A stretch of DNA of 64,000 nt. It comes from Agarivorans sp050870875. Its GTDB lineage: Bacteria; Pseudomonadota; Gammaproteobacteria; Enterobacterales; Celerinatantimonadaceae. The DNA lies in NCBI RefSeq assembly GCF_050870875.2, contig NZ_CP194041.2, forward strand, positions 3,968,001 to 4,032,000, in the 5' to 3' direction. A program made the position numbers and the translations under genes. Position 1 is the stretch's first letter; each line of letters starts with the position of its first letter. Positions 32,988-41,777 of the stretch are shown here, piece after piece. The notes under the pieces are model-generated. The model ran no database searches and was not told where the DNA came from. It saw only the letters and a list, made by a program, of their open reading frames with translations.

Positions 32988-34512
32988 ACCCATTCTAAGC
33001 CTAGAGAAAATCAGTAAACACTTTTCTGGGGTACCTGTATTAGATGGCATTAGTGCACAGATAATGCCCGGCGAAGTGATGGGGATTTTAGGCGAAAACG
33101 GAGCTGGAAAATCCACGCTACTGAAAATTATTTCCGGTATTTATCAAAGTAGTGGCGGTCGAATTTCAGTCGCCGGAAAACAAGTAAAGATCAATAGCCC
33201 TAGCGATGCGAAAGCACTCGGTATCGCCATGATCCCTCAAGAATTTAACCTCATCGCTAGTTTGAACGTATTTGAGAACATCTTTCTTGGGCAAGAACTC
33301 AAGGGGCCAATATTACTCAATAAAAAAGCGATGCGCCAACGAACTCAAGAGTTATTAAGTTTACTTGAAACCGAGCTATCAGCAGATGCCCTGATTGAGC
33401 AACTGAGTGTCGCCGAAAAACAGATGGTCGAAATAGCCAAAGCTTTGGTTAATGACGCTCGACTGCTGATTATGGATGAGCCAACAACCGTGCTCACCAG
33501 CCAAGAAGTCACGGTGTTATTTAAACTGATTGAAAAGTTAAAAGCGCAAGGTGTCACTATTTTATTCATCTCGCACAAGCTTAAAGAGGTAAAACAATTA
33601 TGCGATCGGCTGATGATCTTGCGTGATGGTTCACTCATCACGATTGAACAGGTAAGCGAAATCAACGAACAAGACATGGCCCGTAAGATGGTTGGTAGAG
33701 AACTTAATCAAGTATTTCCTCTGCGCTCCGAAATTCAATCCCAGCAAGCACTAGAGATTCAGCAGCTCTCAATCAAAGGCCTGCTGCACGATATCAGTTT
33801 TAGTGTACGCCGGGGTGAAGTTCTGGGTTTTGCTGGCTTAGTCGGTAGTGGCCGAACCGAAATGGCAGAGGCAATCATGGGCCTCCGCCGACGCCATTCT
33901 GGAAAAATATGGGTTCAGCAACAAATGGTATCGATCCATAACATTAAGGATGCCCTAAAACACGGTCTGGCTTACTTAAGTGAAGATCGCCAAGGCTGTG
34001 GCCTTACCATGAACTTTAACCTACCCGAAAACATCAGTTTGATTTCTTTAAGCCAATACTGCAAAGGCTTAATTAATCATCGTAAAACTCACCAGACAGC
34101 CGAACACTATGTGAAGAGATTCGATATTAAAGCCGCGTCATTAAATAGCGAATTATTGTATTTGAGCGGAGGGAATCAACAAAAGGTTTATCTGGCGAAA
34201 TGGATGGACACCCAACCACAAATTTTAATCCTCGATGAACCCACTCGGGGAGTGGATGTAAATACCAAGAAAGAAATTTATCACTTTGTACAAAACCTTA
34301 CCGAACAAGGCTTAGCGGTCGTAGTGATTTCCTCCGATATGGAAGAGTTAATAGGCCTTGCTCACCGGGTACTGGTGATGCGCGAGGGTCGGATCCAAGG
34401 CGAACTCAAGGCCCAGCAAATTAATGAACAACAAATTATGTTTCTGGCAGCGGGGCTAACCTCACAAGCGACCACCACCACACTTCAACGACAGGAGAGC
34501 GAGCATGAATGA
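32974..34512 (+). CDS. Sugar ABC transporter ATP-binding protein, RbsA type
   Basis: A 512-residue ATPase with two fused nucleotide-binding domains. The first has Walker A GENGAGKST, signature LSVAEKQMVEIAKAL and Walker B LLIMDEPTTVL. The second has GLVGSGRTEM in place of Walker A, LSGGNQQKVYLAKWM and ILILDEPTRGVDV. The weakened second Walker A is normal for the RbsA/MglA family. The open frame extends to 32893, but the ATG at 32974 is chosen because GGAG lies 7 nt upstream and the family start (EPILSLEKISKHFSG) follows. It works with the permease and binding protein that follow. Confidence 0.95.
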   Translation: MKQAEPILSLEKISKHFSGVPVLDGISAQIMPGEVMGILGENGAGKSTLLKIISGIYQSSGGRISVAGKQVKINSPSDAKALGIAMIPQEFNLIASLNVFENIFLGQELKGPILLNKKAMRQRTQELLSLLETELSADALIEQLSVAEKQMVEIAKALVNDARLLIMDEPTTVLTSQEVTVLFKLIEKLKAQGVTILFISHKLKEVKQLCDRLMILRDGSLITIEQVSEINEQDMARKMVGRELNQVFPLRSEIQSQQALEIQQLSIKGLLHDISFSVRRGEVLGFAGLVGSGRTEMAEAIMGLRRRHSGKIWVQQQMVSIHNIKDALKHGLAYLSEDRQGCGLTMNFNLPENISLISLSQYCKGLINHRKTHQTAEHYVKRFDIKAASLNSELLYLSGGNQQKVYLAKWMDTQPQILILDEPTRGVDVNTKKEIYHFVQNLTEQGLAVVVISSDMEELIGLAHRVLVMREGRIQGELKAQQINEQQIMFLAAGLTSQATTTTLQRQESEHE

Positions 34513-35509
34513 GCTTGCAAAAATGAAAACTAAAAACCAGCCGAAGCGAGCAAGAACTTGGCTCAGCAGATTGCCAACACTTAGTATTTCAAATTGGGCT
34601 CCACTCCTCGCGCTGTTAATTTTGATCTTACTCTCGGCCTTAGCGAGCGAACACTTTCTGATCCCCAGAAACCTCACGAATGTACTACGCCAAGTCTCTT
34701 ACACCGGAATTATCGCCCTTGGGATGACCTTTGTGATTATCGCTGGTGGGATCGACTTGTCGGTCGGTTCGATGCTGGCCTTGGTCGGTGTATTAGTCAT
34801 TATGTTACTCAACTATTTAGGGGATGGTTGGACTAGCGTTGTCATCGTAATTGTCGCAGCAATGGCAATGGGAGCTGCCTTTGGGGCGCTCAACGGCTGG
34901 CTCACGACCAAAGGTAAAATTGCCGCCTTCGTTTCGACTCTAGCCACCATGTCTATTTTTCGCTCACTCACCCTTTACATTAGCGATGCTGGAGAAATGG
35001 TCTCGCAAAACTCCTATTACCCAGATCTCGGAGGGGGCTACTGGCTAGGTATTCCGATCCCAGTCTGGCTATTTTTGAGTTTAGCGCTATTAGGCCATGT
35101 GGTATTGCGCCACAGCGCGTTCGGGCGCCACCTTTGCGCGGTGGGCTCAAACCCTAAAGTAGCAACTTACTCGGCAATCAATGTACAAGGCGTGTACTTA
35201 TTAAGCTTTGTGATTGTGGGGTTTACCGTGGGTTTATCCGCACTCATGCTTTCGTCACGGCTGAATTCGGTGAGCCCTGGGGACGCGGGCCTATTTTACG
35301 AGCTGGATGCGATTGCCGCGGTGGTGATTGGCGGCACTTCGCTATCCGGTGGCAAAGGAACCTTATGGGGGACGGTTATTGGAGCCATCATTCTGGGGAT
35401 TATTAATAATATGCTGAATTTATTAGGGGTTTCTCCCTATCTACAAGGAACGGTAAAAGGCTTGGTTATTTTGATTGCGGTATTAATGCAATTCAAACGA
35501 GACCGCTAA
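34505..35509 (+). CDS. Sugar ABC transporter permease, RbsC type
   Basis: A 334-residue integral membrane permease of the ribose/galactose family, with about eight to ten helices. Family segments are LRQVSYTGIIALGMTFVIIAGGIDLSVGSMLALVG near the first third, AFGALNGWLTTKGKIAAFVSTLATM, and AVVIGGTSLSGGKGTLWGTVIGAIILGIINNMLNLLG near the C terminus. It overlaps the ATPase stop by 8 nt. It belongs to the same LacI-controlled operon. Confidence 0.95.
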   Translation: MNELAKMKTKNQPKRARTWLSRLPTLSISNWAPLLALLILILLSALASEHFLIPRNLTNVLRQVSYTGIIALGMTFVIIAGGIDLSVGSMLALVGVLVIMLLNYLGDGWTSVVIVIVAAMAMGAAFGALNGWLTTKGKIAAFVSTLATMSIFRSLTLYISDAGEMVSQNSYYPDLGGGYWLGIPIPVWLFLSLALLGHVVLRHSAFGRHLCAVGSNPKVATYSAINVQGVYLLSFVIVGFTVGLSALMLSSRLNSVSPGDAGLFYELDAIAAVVIGGTSLSGGKGTLWGTVIGAIILGIINNMLNLLGVSPYLQGTVKGLVILIAVLMQFKRDR

Positions 35510-35546
35510 AGCCACGCCGTCAATTTAATACGAAGGAGAGCAAGTC

Positions 35547-36521
35547 ATGAGTTTATTACAACACATAGGAAAACTGCTACTGGGTATTGTGCTTGTCAGT
35601 TCGCTAAGCATCAATATCGCGATAGCAAAAAACCTCAAAATTGGAGTATCGGTACCCTCAGCAGACCATGGTTGGACCGCTGGGTTGCTGTGGTGGGCAG
35701 AAAAAGCCGCCAAAGATTTTAAACAACAAGAAGATGGGCTGGAGTTTTATGTAGTCGCAGCCAGCTCAGGCTCAAAACAAGTGGGAGATGTGGAAGATTT
35801 AATGATTAAAGGGATCGATGCGCTCGTCATTTTACCCCACAATCCAGCAACGCTACAGAAAGTTATCGAAGAAGCCTACAACAGCGGTATTTATACCGTC
35901 GTGGTTGACCGAGAACTGGAAGTTCCCGCCCAAAATGTATTTATTGCCGGAGATAACGCAGGTCTTGGCAGAGTCAGTGGTGAATGGCTTGCAAAAGAAA
36001 TGAAAAACAAAGGAAAGGTGGTTGTGATTGAAGGCATGCCCATTCCGATTAACAAGCAGCGAGTAGACGCCTTTAATCGAGTGATAGCGAAACATCCAGA
36101 AATCACCATATTAGACAGTCAGCCAGCCGATTGGTCGACCCAAAAAGCCTTGGCTGTCATGGAAAACTATTTACAAAAACACCCTAAAATTGATGCGGTA
36201 TGGTGCCAAGATGACGATATGTTAAAGGGTGTGATGCAGGCAATCAAAGAATCTGGGCGCAGCGATATTAAAACCGTTTTAGGTGGCGCAGGTTCACAGG
36301 ACATTATAGCCATGATCGTTAATGGAAACCCCGTGGTAAGAGCCACAGTGACCTATCCACCAAGCATGATTGCTTCAGGGATTGCGTTAGCAATTACCGG
36401 GTTACGTCATGAACATTTAGGTAGAATGTATCACAGTGCACCATCACGAGTGATTTTAGCGGCCGAACTGGTTGATACCCACAACGCCCAAGACTTTGTG
36501 GTAAGCGATGCCGCCTATTAA
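35547..36521 (+). CDS. Sugar-binding periplasmic protein, RbsB type
   Basis: A 324-residue periplasmic binding protein with a signal peptide (LLGIVLVSSLSINIAIA) and the two-domain fold of the ribose-binding family: LKIGVSVPSADHGWTAGLLWWAEKAAKD, GIDALVILPHNPATLQKVIEEAYNSGIYTVVVDRE, FIAGDNAGLGRVSGEWLA and AVWCQDDDMLKGVMQAI. It is the last gene of the operon, so the transporter order is ATPase-permease-binding protein. A GGAGAG ribosome site lies before the ATG. The cargo sugar is not deducible. Confidence 0.94.
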   Translation: MSLLQHIGKLLLGIVLVSSLSINIAIAKNLKIGVSVPSADHGWTAGLLWWAEKAAKDFKQQEDGLEFYVVAASSGSKQVGDVEDLMIKGIDALVILPHNPATLQKVIEEAYNSGIYTVVVDRELEVPAQNVFIAGDNAGLGRVSGEWLAKEMKNKGKVVVIEGMPIPINKQRVDAFNRVIAKHPEITILDSQPADWSTQKALAVMENYLQKHPKIDAVWCQDDDMLKGVMQAIKESGRSDIKTVLGGAGSQDIIAMIVNGNPVVRATVTYPPSMIASGIALAITGLRHEHLGRMYHSAPSRVILAAELVDTHNAQDFVVSDAAY

Positions 36522-36548
36522 GTCGACCGACTAATCGTATATTGATGC

Positions 36549-36601
36549 AACTCTCCAAGTCACAAGTCCATTCCACGCGGCAGGACTTGACTTGGAGAGT
36601 T
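36549..36601. repeat. Long interrupted hairpin between convergent genes
   Basis: Arms AACTCTCCAAGTC (36549-36561) and GACTTGGAGAGTT (36589-36601) pair perfectly over 13 bp. After a 2-nt bulge the inner AAGTCC/GGACTT adds six more pairs, with a 13-nt loop. There is no strong T-run on either side. It probably separates the convergent sugar operon and binding-protein gene as a shared 3' structure. Confidence 0.6.
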
Positions 36602-36618
36602 CTCACAAAATGCCAAGC

Positions 36619-37461
36619 TTATTCGACGGCTTTAAGTGTTTCAAGGATAATTGGCTGCTGCATAAAATCGAGCATGTGTTGCGGTAAAGCTCTCCCACCG
36701 TAGTACTTTTGAATAATGGTCAAATATTCTCCATTCGCCTTGATGGCTTCAAAACCCTGTTGGAATAACGCAGCCAAATAGCGCTGTTGACTCGCGAAAA
36801 TAATATCCCCACTAATGTTGAGGATCGCTTGCTCTGCGGACGAAAACTTATCGACATGCTCAGGATAGTAGCGCTCAATAATCGCCCAGCCTCCAAGCTC
36901 GGTAGCGGCAAACATATCATCTCGCCCCGCATAAACCTTATGCACATTTTGGCTCAAATTTCTCACTAAATCCGGTTTAATCCCTTCACGTTCAAATACA
37001 GGAATCAGTGAACCGCCACGGATATAACCGATTTGGTAGTCTTTGAGCTCGCTTAAATCTTGATACTTGAGTCCCTCGGGAAAACGAGATTTTAAATAAA
37101 AGAGCAGCATATTCAGGCTATACATACGAATGAAAGCAACCGGTTCATCAGCGGGCGCATAATGAAACCAACTATTACTGCCTAAGGCCCCTACCACACT
37201 ATTACTGGTAACCGCTCTCACCACCCTCGCTAACGGATACACTTTATAAGTAACGGCTATTCCCATCGCATTAAAGGCCGCCGTTGTAATATCGGTCATG
37301 ATACTGTCTTTCTTGCCCAGTAGCGGCGGATAATCGATGGTGACAAACTCGACTTCGGTGGGCGGCACTGGCTGTGCGGCCAGCGGCAAAGCAAAGTTCA
37401 TCATCAACACCAACCACATCAGCTGCAGTAAAGGGAGCGATTGTTTAAACTTTTTATCCAT
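36619..37461 (-). CDS. Periplasmic solute-binding protein-like (family 3 type), paralogue 2
   Basis: A 280-residue secreted protein with a signal peptide (LLQLMWLVLMMNFALPLAAQP) that closely parallels the protein at 28331-29146. Shared blocks are TIDYPPL, the VVRAVTSNSVVGALG hinge, YQIGYIRGGSLIPVFEREGIKPDLVRNLSQNVHKVYAGRDDMFAATELGGWAII and the C-terminal YYGGRALP. No permease or ATPase adjoins it. The two copies bracket the sugar operon, so they arose by duplication of an ancestor or by insertion of the operon between them. The ligand is unknown. Confidence 0.8.
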   Translation of the reverse strand: MDKKFKQSLPLLQLMWLVLMMNFALPLAAQPVPPTEVEFVTIDYPPLLGKKDSIMTDITTAAFNAMGIAVTYKVYPLARVVRAVTSNSVVGALGSNSWFHYAPADEPVAFIRMYSLNMLLFYLKSRFPEGLKYQDLSELKDYQIGYIRGGSLIPVFEREGIKPDLVRNLSQNVHKVYAGRDDMFAATELGGWAIIERYYPEHVDKFSSAEQAILNISGDIIFASQQRYLAALFQQGFEAIKANGEYLTIIQKYYGGRALPQHMLDFMQQPIILETLKAVE

Positions 37462-37686
37462 GTTAAGTGCTCTGACAATTCAAACCAATTCAGCAGGTTC
37501 AGCGTAAACCTGCTGCTGAAAGCCAACTCGTACACCACAAGCTAAGCCTATTCGTAGTCCGCCGTGAAGTTTGAGAATCGGCATCTTTCATCAACCGTCC
37601 GGCACAAGGATACTGGCCGCTACTTGATCGTCACTGGGTTGAGTCAACTACATCCTCTGGCTCGGACTTATGATTCGCTTGTCCAA

Positions 37687-38376
37687 TCAATCATCTTCGG
37701 TTAATAAGTTAAAACTAACATCGACGTTATCACTAAATACTAGCTGAGCAGCCTGATAGGAACTACTATTCCCATCCGCGGCTAAATTCGCCCGTTCTAT
37801 TTTCATCATTGGCACAGCCGTTTGACTACGGTAGTTCACCTCGGCGACGGCACCTAAACGGCTATTATATGCATCGGCCAGTTGTTTGGCTTTTGCGTAG
37901 GAATCTTCCACAGCCATCGCGCGAACCTGATGCTGATATTGTTCAGCTTGTGAGCTGGTATATTGCAAGCGACGAACCTCATCCACACCACTGAGCATCG
38001 CAGCATCCAATACGCGAGTGAGTAAGTCCAGACTTGAGAGCTCTACAACGATACTACGTTGTGCACGGTAACCGACAAATATTCGTTCGCGGTCTTGATA
38101 GCGGTACTCAGCTTGAATTTGTAATTGGCTAGCTTCGAAACGATCAGATTCGCTGAGCAGATTAGCCAATTTTGACTGTGTCACCTTCACGATTTTATCC
38201 ACTTGTTGCTTCGCATCACCAGCGGTCTTCGCCAGACTCGAGGCCTGTAAATCAAGTTGTACCTGATCGGCAATTACCAATAGCTTCGCTTCACCATTCG
38301 TATGTAACAATGCGGCAAACACTGGTTGAGCTGTCGCGCAACAGCAAATGACTAGCGCTAACAGATAATTCTTCAT
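37687..38376 (-). CDS. yggE: SIMPL-domain (DUF541) periplasmic protein, YggE-like
   Basis: A 229-residue secreted protein (signal MKNYLLALVICCCATAQPVFA) with the SIMPL/DUF541 domain: GEAKLLVIADQVQLDLQASSLAKTAGDAKQQVDKIVK, IQAEYRYQDRERIFVGYRAQRSIVVEL and the C-terminal AVAEVNYRSQTAVP. In E. coli yggE lies close upstream of fbaA-pgk-epd, and this gene occupies that place, so I use the same symbol. The ATG at 38376 has GAGGG 6 nt upstream; the frame is open to 38409. The E. coli protein has been connected to oxidative stress tolerance, which is knowledge of the family rather than seen here. Confidence 0.85.
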   Translation of the reverse strand: MKNYLLALVICCCATAQPVFAALLHTNGEAKLLVIADQVQLDLQASSLAKTAGDAKQQVDKIVKVTQSKLANLLSESDRFEASQLQIQAEYRYQDRERIFVGYRAQRSIVVELSSLDLLTRVLDAAMLSGVDEVRRLQYTSSQAEQYQHQVRAMAVEDSYAKAKQLADAYNSRLGAVAEVNYRSQTAVPMMKIERANLAADGNSSSYQAAQLVFSDNVDVSFNLLTEDD

Positions 38377-38543
38377 CTTATTCCCTCGTAAGCCCTCGGG
38401 CATATTCATCTTTTATGGTTAATCTTCTCTAGATAAAAAACCTTACGGAGCCGTTGAACCGCCTTAGTAGAGGCTTTATCTGCAACAGACCCCGAAAATA
38501 TATCCGCTCAATCTGCCTTAGCAAACAATCAACAAACATCGCT

Positions 38544-40484
38544 TCATCGCCGCTCCCCAATCAAGTTGAATTTTTCAGGTGGCGCCACATAACCTTGATA
38601 GGCATCCACCGGTAGGCTGGCTAAACGCTCAACTTGCTGTTGATTCTCCACCCGTTGTGCCACCGTCACAATTTGCAAATTTTTAGCCGCACGACAAATA
38701 GCACTCAAGAAATGACTATCGCCCCCTTCAACCAAAGCCTGAGCGGTATAGCCATAATCAATTTTCACATAATCTGGTTTGACTCGACTTAAGTAACTCA
38801 GTGAGTTTAGGTTACGACCATATTGATCGATGCCAATCTGAAAACCAAGGTCACGCAAGCAATCGATGCATCGGCTAAGTTCACTATTTTCATGCAAAAA
38901 TGCGGTCTCTGGGATCTCAAAAGCCATCCGCTTCGCCACTGTTTGCTGCTGCCGGGCAAAACCAACCAACCAGTTTAAAAACTGAACATCACTCAAGGCC
39001 GACAAGGTGAGATTAATGGCTAAGCTTAAGTCTAGCTGTCGATGCAAGGCAATGGCGGCTTTTTCTACCACCATTTGGTCAAATTGAGCGCCCAGTCTAA
39101 ATTGTTCAATTGCTGGCATAAATTGCCCAGCGGCATAATCTTGAGCATCGACCTCGATAGTCGTAAACAGTTCATGGTGTAACACACTATCGGTATGAAT
39201 AAACTGAACCACTTGGGTTTTATAATTCAAACTTTGCCGCTCAATAGTGCTTTCCAGTAACTGTTTCCATTGGCTACGAGGTATCGCATTATCTTCAACC
39301 GCTGCCAGACTATAATACCCCTCACGTTGCTCACGCGCAGCATGCAAAGCTGCATCGGCGGCAGTCAGTAATTGGCTAATATTCTCATCATGCTGGCGCA
39401 ATACTAAACCCATCACCATCGGCCGACTAAGATAATGCTGCCAAGGCCCCAGTCGTTGCATAATGTCTTGATGAACTTGCTTGGTCAGCGCTAACAATTG
39501 TTGCTTATCAAAGCCTTCCGCTAAAATAGCGAACTCTAATTTACTAATGCGAGCAAATACCAATTGTTGTTGTTGCTGGATATAACTAGAAAATAATTCG
39601 CCCACGGATTGAATCAAGTGATCACGTGCGACAAAACCATCTCGCAGATGGATGGCTTCTATCACATCAAGCGAGAGCAAGACGACACCACCCACTCCGG
39701 ATTCAGCCAACCAAGACTGACTCTGACTGACAAAATAAGCTCGATTGCCCAAACCTGAGACCGAATCCTGAAAAGCTTGCTGACGGAGGATGCTCGCCTC
39801 CCGGACCTGTTGCTCAAACTGCTGGGCAATACTATCTGACATATGATTAATCGCCCCCACCACACTGCGCAGCTCTTGAGTGCGAGGCAAGGGGATGGTT
39901 TGCCCAAAGTTACGCTGTTCCAACTGTTTGGCTTGCTCTTGAATTTGTTCTAGCGGCTTTAATAAATAACGTAGCGCTCGCATCAGCAATAGCACTGTAA
40001 CCAAATAGCCCACCACAAACAGTTTGGCGAGATCAAGCATGGCATCCCATAACTGCAAGTAGGCATAGCCAGAGTGAGCGACCACATTTAATTCGCCCAA
40101 CTGCATCCAACCACTAGTGAGCACCTGCTGTTGGGCGCTCGGTTTAAACCACGCCAGCGAGATAAACCAATCAGGTACCCCCTCAATGCTGGCGCTATTA
40201 CGTCGATCAATCAATTGATTATCAGTGAACATTTTCAGGCTGATTTGCTGATAGTAGCCACTGTCGAACATCGCGTTAATCACCGACTCGGCCGCCACTT
40301 TATCATTCGCTTCAAGATAAGGACTCAAAGACAATCCCAAAGAGGTAACTGTATTATTCACATCTGAGAGCTGCTGTTCAGACAAATAAGTTCGAGTATT
40401 GTTAACATCAATCGTAAATACAACGGCAAGTAAGCCACCATAAATCAGCAATACGACTATCAATAATTGGCGATATAAGGTCAT
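38544..40484 (-). CDS. lapD: LapD-type c-di-GMP receptor with degenerate GGDEF and EAL domains
   Basis: A 646-residue inner-membrane protein: N-terminal helix, a periplasmic LapD/MoxY-like domain (about residues 25-150), second helix, HAMP-like segment (LRYLLKPLEQIQEQAKQLEQRNFGQTIPLP), a GGDEF-like domain and a C-terminal EAL-like domain. The GGDEF site is degraded (ARISKLEFAIL) and the EAL site reads FTTIEVD, so enzymatic activity is unlikely and c-di-GMP binding is the expected role. In Pseudomonas, c-di-GMP-bound LapD captures the LapG protease at the membrane. It is last in the lap operon, 9 nt after lapG. Confidence 0.94.
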   Translation of the reverse strand: MTLYRQLLIVVLLIYGGLLAVVFTIDVNNTRTYLSEQQLSDVNNTVTSLGLSLSPYLEANDKVAAESVINAMFDSGYYQQISLKMFTDNQLIDRRNSASIEGVPDWFISLAWFKPSAQQQVLTSGWMQLGELNVVAHSGYAYLQLWDAMLDLAKLFVVGYLVTVLLLMRALRYLLKPLEQIQEQAKQLEQRNFGQTIPLPRTQELRSVVGAINHMSDSIAQQFEQQVREASILRQQAFQDSVSGLGNRAYFVSQSQSWLAESGVGGVVLLSLDVIEAIHLRDGFVARDHLIQSVGELFSSYIQQQQQLVFARISKLEFAILAEGFDKQQLLALTKQVHQDIMQRLGPWQHYLSRPMVMGLVLRQHDENISQLLTAADAALHAAREQREGYYSLAAVEDNAIPRSQWKQLLESTIERQSLNYKTQVVQFIHTDSVLHHELFTTIEVDAQDYAAGQFMPAIEQFRLGAQFDQMVVEKAAIALHRQLDLSLAINLTLSALSDVQFLNWLVGFARQQQTVAKRMAFEIPETAFLHENSELSRCIDCLRDLGFQIGIDQYGRNLNSLSYLSRVKPDYVKIDYGYTAQALVEGGDSHFLSAICRAAKNLQIVTVAQRVENQQQVERLASLPVDAYQGYVAPPEKFNLIGERR

Positions 40485-40493
40485 AGTGGTCCC

Positions 40494-41165
40494 CTAGCCC
40501 TCAAAATTCTTTACTGGTTTTTTCAATTGATTGAGCCGCCAGCGCTGTTGTAAATCGGTCCATAATTTAAGTCGAGAAGAGTTACCCGCCAACTGACCTC
40601 GACCTTTTTCTTTCATTAGCCAAAGATGCTGACCGTTGAAGCTATAGATCGGCACTAAGTCACCACGTTGTGTCGCAGGCAGGATCCTTGGATTGATATT
40701 ATCAAGAATAATGGGAACCGAAGCCGGAGTTTTATAATACGCAACAACCATATGAAACTGATTATAAGTCAAAGACTTAACGTAGACCAAGCGCATCTTG
40801 CTATCATCAACCCCTAATTCGATTAAGGAGAAATATTTGGCGATGCTAAAATCGTCACAATCACCAGCGGCTGCGCCTAAAAATTCAACCGGAGTCGCCC
40901 AGTAATCTTTTTGTCCCCAAACTTCAATATCATCGACAAATAACATTTGATTGAAAAAATCATTGACCCGATTGAGCTGCTCGGCCTCTGCAATGGTTTG
41001 ACTCTCGGCAATCAACTGACGCCAGGCGCGAACTCTTAATTCGGCTCTTTCACCATAAAAACTGCGGACCGTGGCGGCAAGTTCTTCCAGTTGATAGGCC
41101 GAAGCGAGTAGCAGCATTGGCCAAATTAAAGCCATCAGCCACCAGCGTGAAAAAAGGCGCCGCAT
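40494..41165 (-). CDS. lapG: LapG-type periplasmic cysteine protease
   Basis: A 223-residue transglutaminase-like cysteine peptidase (BTLCP/DUF920) with an N-terminal signal or anchor (WWLMALIWPMLLLASAYQ). The catalytic triad can be read as C103 in AAAGDCDDFS, H138 in YNQFHMVVAY and D155 in PIILDNINPR, with spacing close to that of the Pseudomonas LapG Cys-His-Asp. It cuts the N terminus of LapA at a di-alanine site when LapD does not hold it. It lies directly between the OmpA-like gene and lapD. Confidence 0.95.
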   Translation of the reverse strand: MRRLFSRWWLMALIWPMLLLASAYQLEELAATVRSFYGERAELRVRAWRQLIAESQTIAEAEQLNRVNDFFNQMLFVDDIEVWGQKDYWATPVEFLGAAAGDCDDFSIAKYFSLIELGVDDSKMRLVYVKSLTYNQFHMVVAYYKTPASVPIILDNINPRILPATQRGDLVPIYSFNGQHLWLMKEKGRGQLAGNSSRLKLWTDLQQRWRLNQLKKPVKNFEG

Positions 41166-41174
41166 GCCGCTAAC

Positions 41175-41777
41175 CTAAGGCTTTAACTGAGACGTGTAGA
41201 TAGTCCATTTAGGGACCACATTGCGGTATTGTTGTTGCACAAATATACGGACTCGACGATTGGCAGCCGCCGCTTGAGGTGAATCATCATCCACCAACTG
41301 TTGGCTTTCGCCCATAGGCTGTAGTTGGATCCTCTGCTCACTTATTTGAAAACGCTCAACCAGTACCTGGCTCACAGCCTTCGCCCGTTGCCGCGAAAGT
41401 TGCAGATTATAGTCTGCACGACCGCTAGCACTGGCGTAACCTTCAACTCCAATTTCAACCTGAGGATAACGCCGCATAAATTCAGCGACTTGCTGTAACT
41501 GCGGCTCAAACTCACGCTTCAATTGACTCGAATCATTTTCAAAAAATACCATCAGCTCATAACTATCAACATTTAATTGATAAGCAGCACAACCATTATT
41601 ATCAATTTCAGCCCCAGATTCGGTATCGACGCAAAGATCTCGTTGATTAATGACCCCATCGCGATCTTGATCAGCACGGTCGTAGCCCGCCAATTCAACC
41701 CTATAAGGCTCAACACTCTGGCTACAAGCCATCAGATTGAAGATCGCCAGTAAGATGACTGCGCTCAATTTAAGCAT
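41175..41777 (-). CDS. OmpA-family lipoprotein of the lap operon
   Basis: A 200-residue lipoprotein (MLKLSAVILLAIFNLMAC, lipobox LMAC). It has one calcium-type thrombospondin-3 segment (DRADQDRDGVINQRDLC) and a C-terminal OmpA peptidoglycan-binding domain (VEIGVEGYASASGRADYNLQLSRQRAKAVSQVLVERF, then NRRVRIFV). Its ATG shares a base with the lapE stop (TAATG), so translation is coupled. The same position in the Shewanella bpf operon is occupied by an OmpA-domain protein. It may tether the secretion channel or the retained adhesin to peptidoglycan, but this is inference. Confidence 0.9.
   Translation of the reverse strand: MLKLSAVILLAIFNLMACSQSVEPYRVELAGYDRADQDRDGVINQRDLCVDTESGAEIDNNGCAAYQLNVDSYELMVFFENDSSQLKREFEPQLQQVAEFMRRYPQVEIGVEGYASASGRADYNLQLSRQRAKAVSQVLVERFQISEQRIQLQPMGESQQLVDDDSPQAAAANRRVRIFVQQQYRNVVPKWTIYTSQLKP

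Noticed and set aside
38544..40484. Active diguanylate cyclase or phosphodiesterase
   Set aside because: The GGDEF site reads KLEFA and the EAL site reads TIEVD; with the LapD periplasmic domain and lapG next door, it is a receptor.
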